A stretch of 11,051 nt of DNA from SCTG01 sp036005325 (lineage in GTDB: Bacteria > Nitrospirota > Nitrospiria > Nitrospirales > NS-4): assembly GCA_036005325.1 (NCBI GenBank), contig DASYQR010000019.1:1-11051 (forward strand), read 5' to 3'. Each line of letters starts with the position of its first letter. Positions within the stretch are counted from its first letter, which is position 1. Shown here in pieces: positions 10,996 to 11,051 of this stretch. The translations under genes and the position numbers were made by a program. The notes under the pieces are model-generated. The model worked only from the letters and a program-made list of their open reading frames with translations. It ran no database searches and was not told the origin of the DNA.

Positions 10996-11051
10996 CTAGC
11001 GCCTGTATCTCCCCCGATACGCCGCCGTTCCGCGCGCCATGACCAATTTCC
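10996..11051 (-). CDS. Possible C-terminal fragment of a gene entering from the right edge
   Basis: On the minus strand a frame is open from the right edge to a TAG at 10996-10998. The 17 visible residues end in GTAAYRGRYRR. The stop lies 38 bases before the start of the J-domain/nuclease gene, in the same direction, which would fit an upstream neighbour. So short a piece cannot be distinguished from chance, and the second possible reading is simply intergenic sequence. Confidence 0.25.
   Translation of the reverse strand, partial: KLVMARGTAAYRGRYRR

Noticed and set aside
1..11051. CRISPR array, tRNA or rRNA genes, insertion sequence or prophage
   Set aside because: I saw no regularly spaced direct repeats, no cloverleaf-like sequence with conserved T-loop, no transposase or integrase, and no phage structural gene in any frame.

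Overview
The window is a dense, GC-rich bacterial chromosome segment with 18 full-length or nearly full-length protein genes, two edge fragments and no RNA gene that I can see. GC content, codon use and gene content fit a Nitrospira-like member of the Nitrospirota. That content includes a thioredoxin-like [2Fe-2S] ferredoxin next to moaB, FmdB-type zinc ribbon, small Rieske protein, DUF3105 protein, CcmI-like periplasmic domain and stand-alone precorrin-2 dehydrogenase. The lineage assignment is inference from gene content, not a database match.

Layout. 1-687 (+): the tail of an unknown gene and a GDSL hydrolase. 653-1627 (-): a two-gene unit of an unknown 78-residue protein followed by a nucleotidyltransferase-fold protein. 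1710-3671 (+): a PhzF-family isomerase and a cd08266-type zinc alcohol dehydrogenase, three bases apart. 3728-4129 (+): a two-CBS-domain protein with its own promoter. 4132-4159: a palindromic repeat. 4226-5766 (-): a tight four-gene operon in the order GGCT-like protein, FmdB zinc ribbon, thioredoxin-like ferredoxin, MoaB. 5831-6265 (+): an unknown membrane-anchored protein. 6296-7215 (-): a Rieske protein and an exported DUF3105 protein, translationally coupled. 7398-7943 (+): an HNH endonuclease with a strong terminator. 8001-8444 (-): a membrane-anchored CcmI C-terminal-like domain. 8520-9152 (+): precorrin-2 dehydrogenase. 9205-9224: a second palindromic repeat. 9379-10082 (+): a HigBA-type toxin-antitoxin operon with a promoter-embedded operator. 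10097-10957 (-): a DnaJ-domain/ERCC4-nuclease fusion.

How the genes work together. The common thread is redox and cofactor housekeeping: molybdenum cofactor adenylylation (MoaB), iron-sulfur electron carriers (ferredoxin, Rieske), siroheme or heme d1 precursor synthesis, and a domain related to cytochrome c maturation. The accessory layer lies at the right end: the toxin-antitoxin pair and the J-domain nuclease.

The most interesting signals are three. First, the J-domain/XPF-type nuclease fusion. Second, several promoters whose -10 box ends six to eight bases before the start codon, which predicts leaderless mRNAs. Third, three divergent gene pairs in which the -35 hexamers of the two directions overlap on one TTGACAA-like sequence. 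I did not find a clearly new multi-gene defence or metabolic system.
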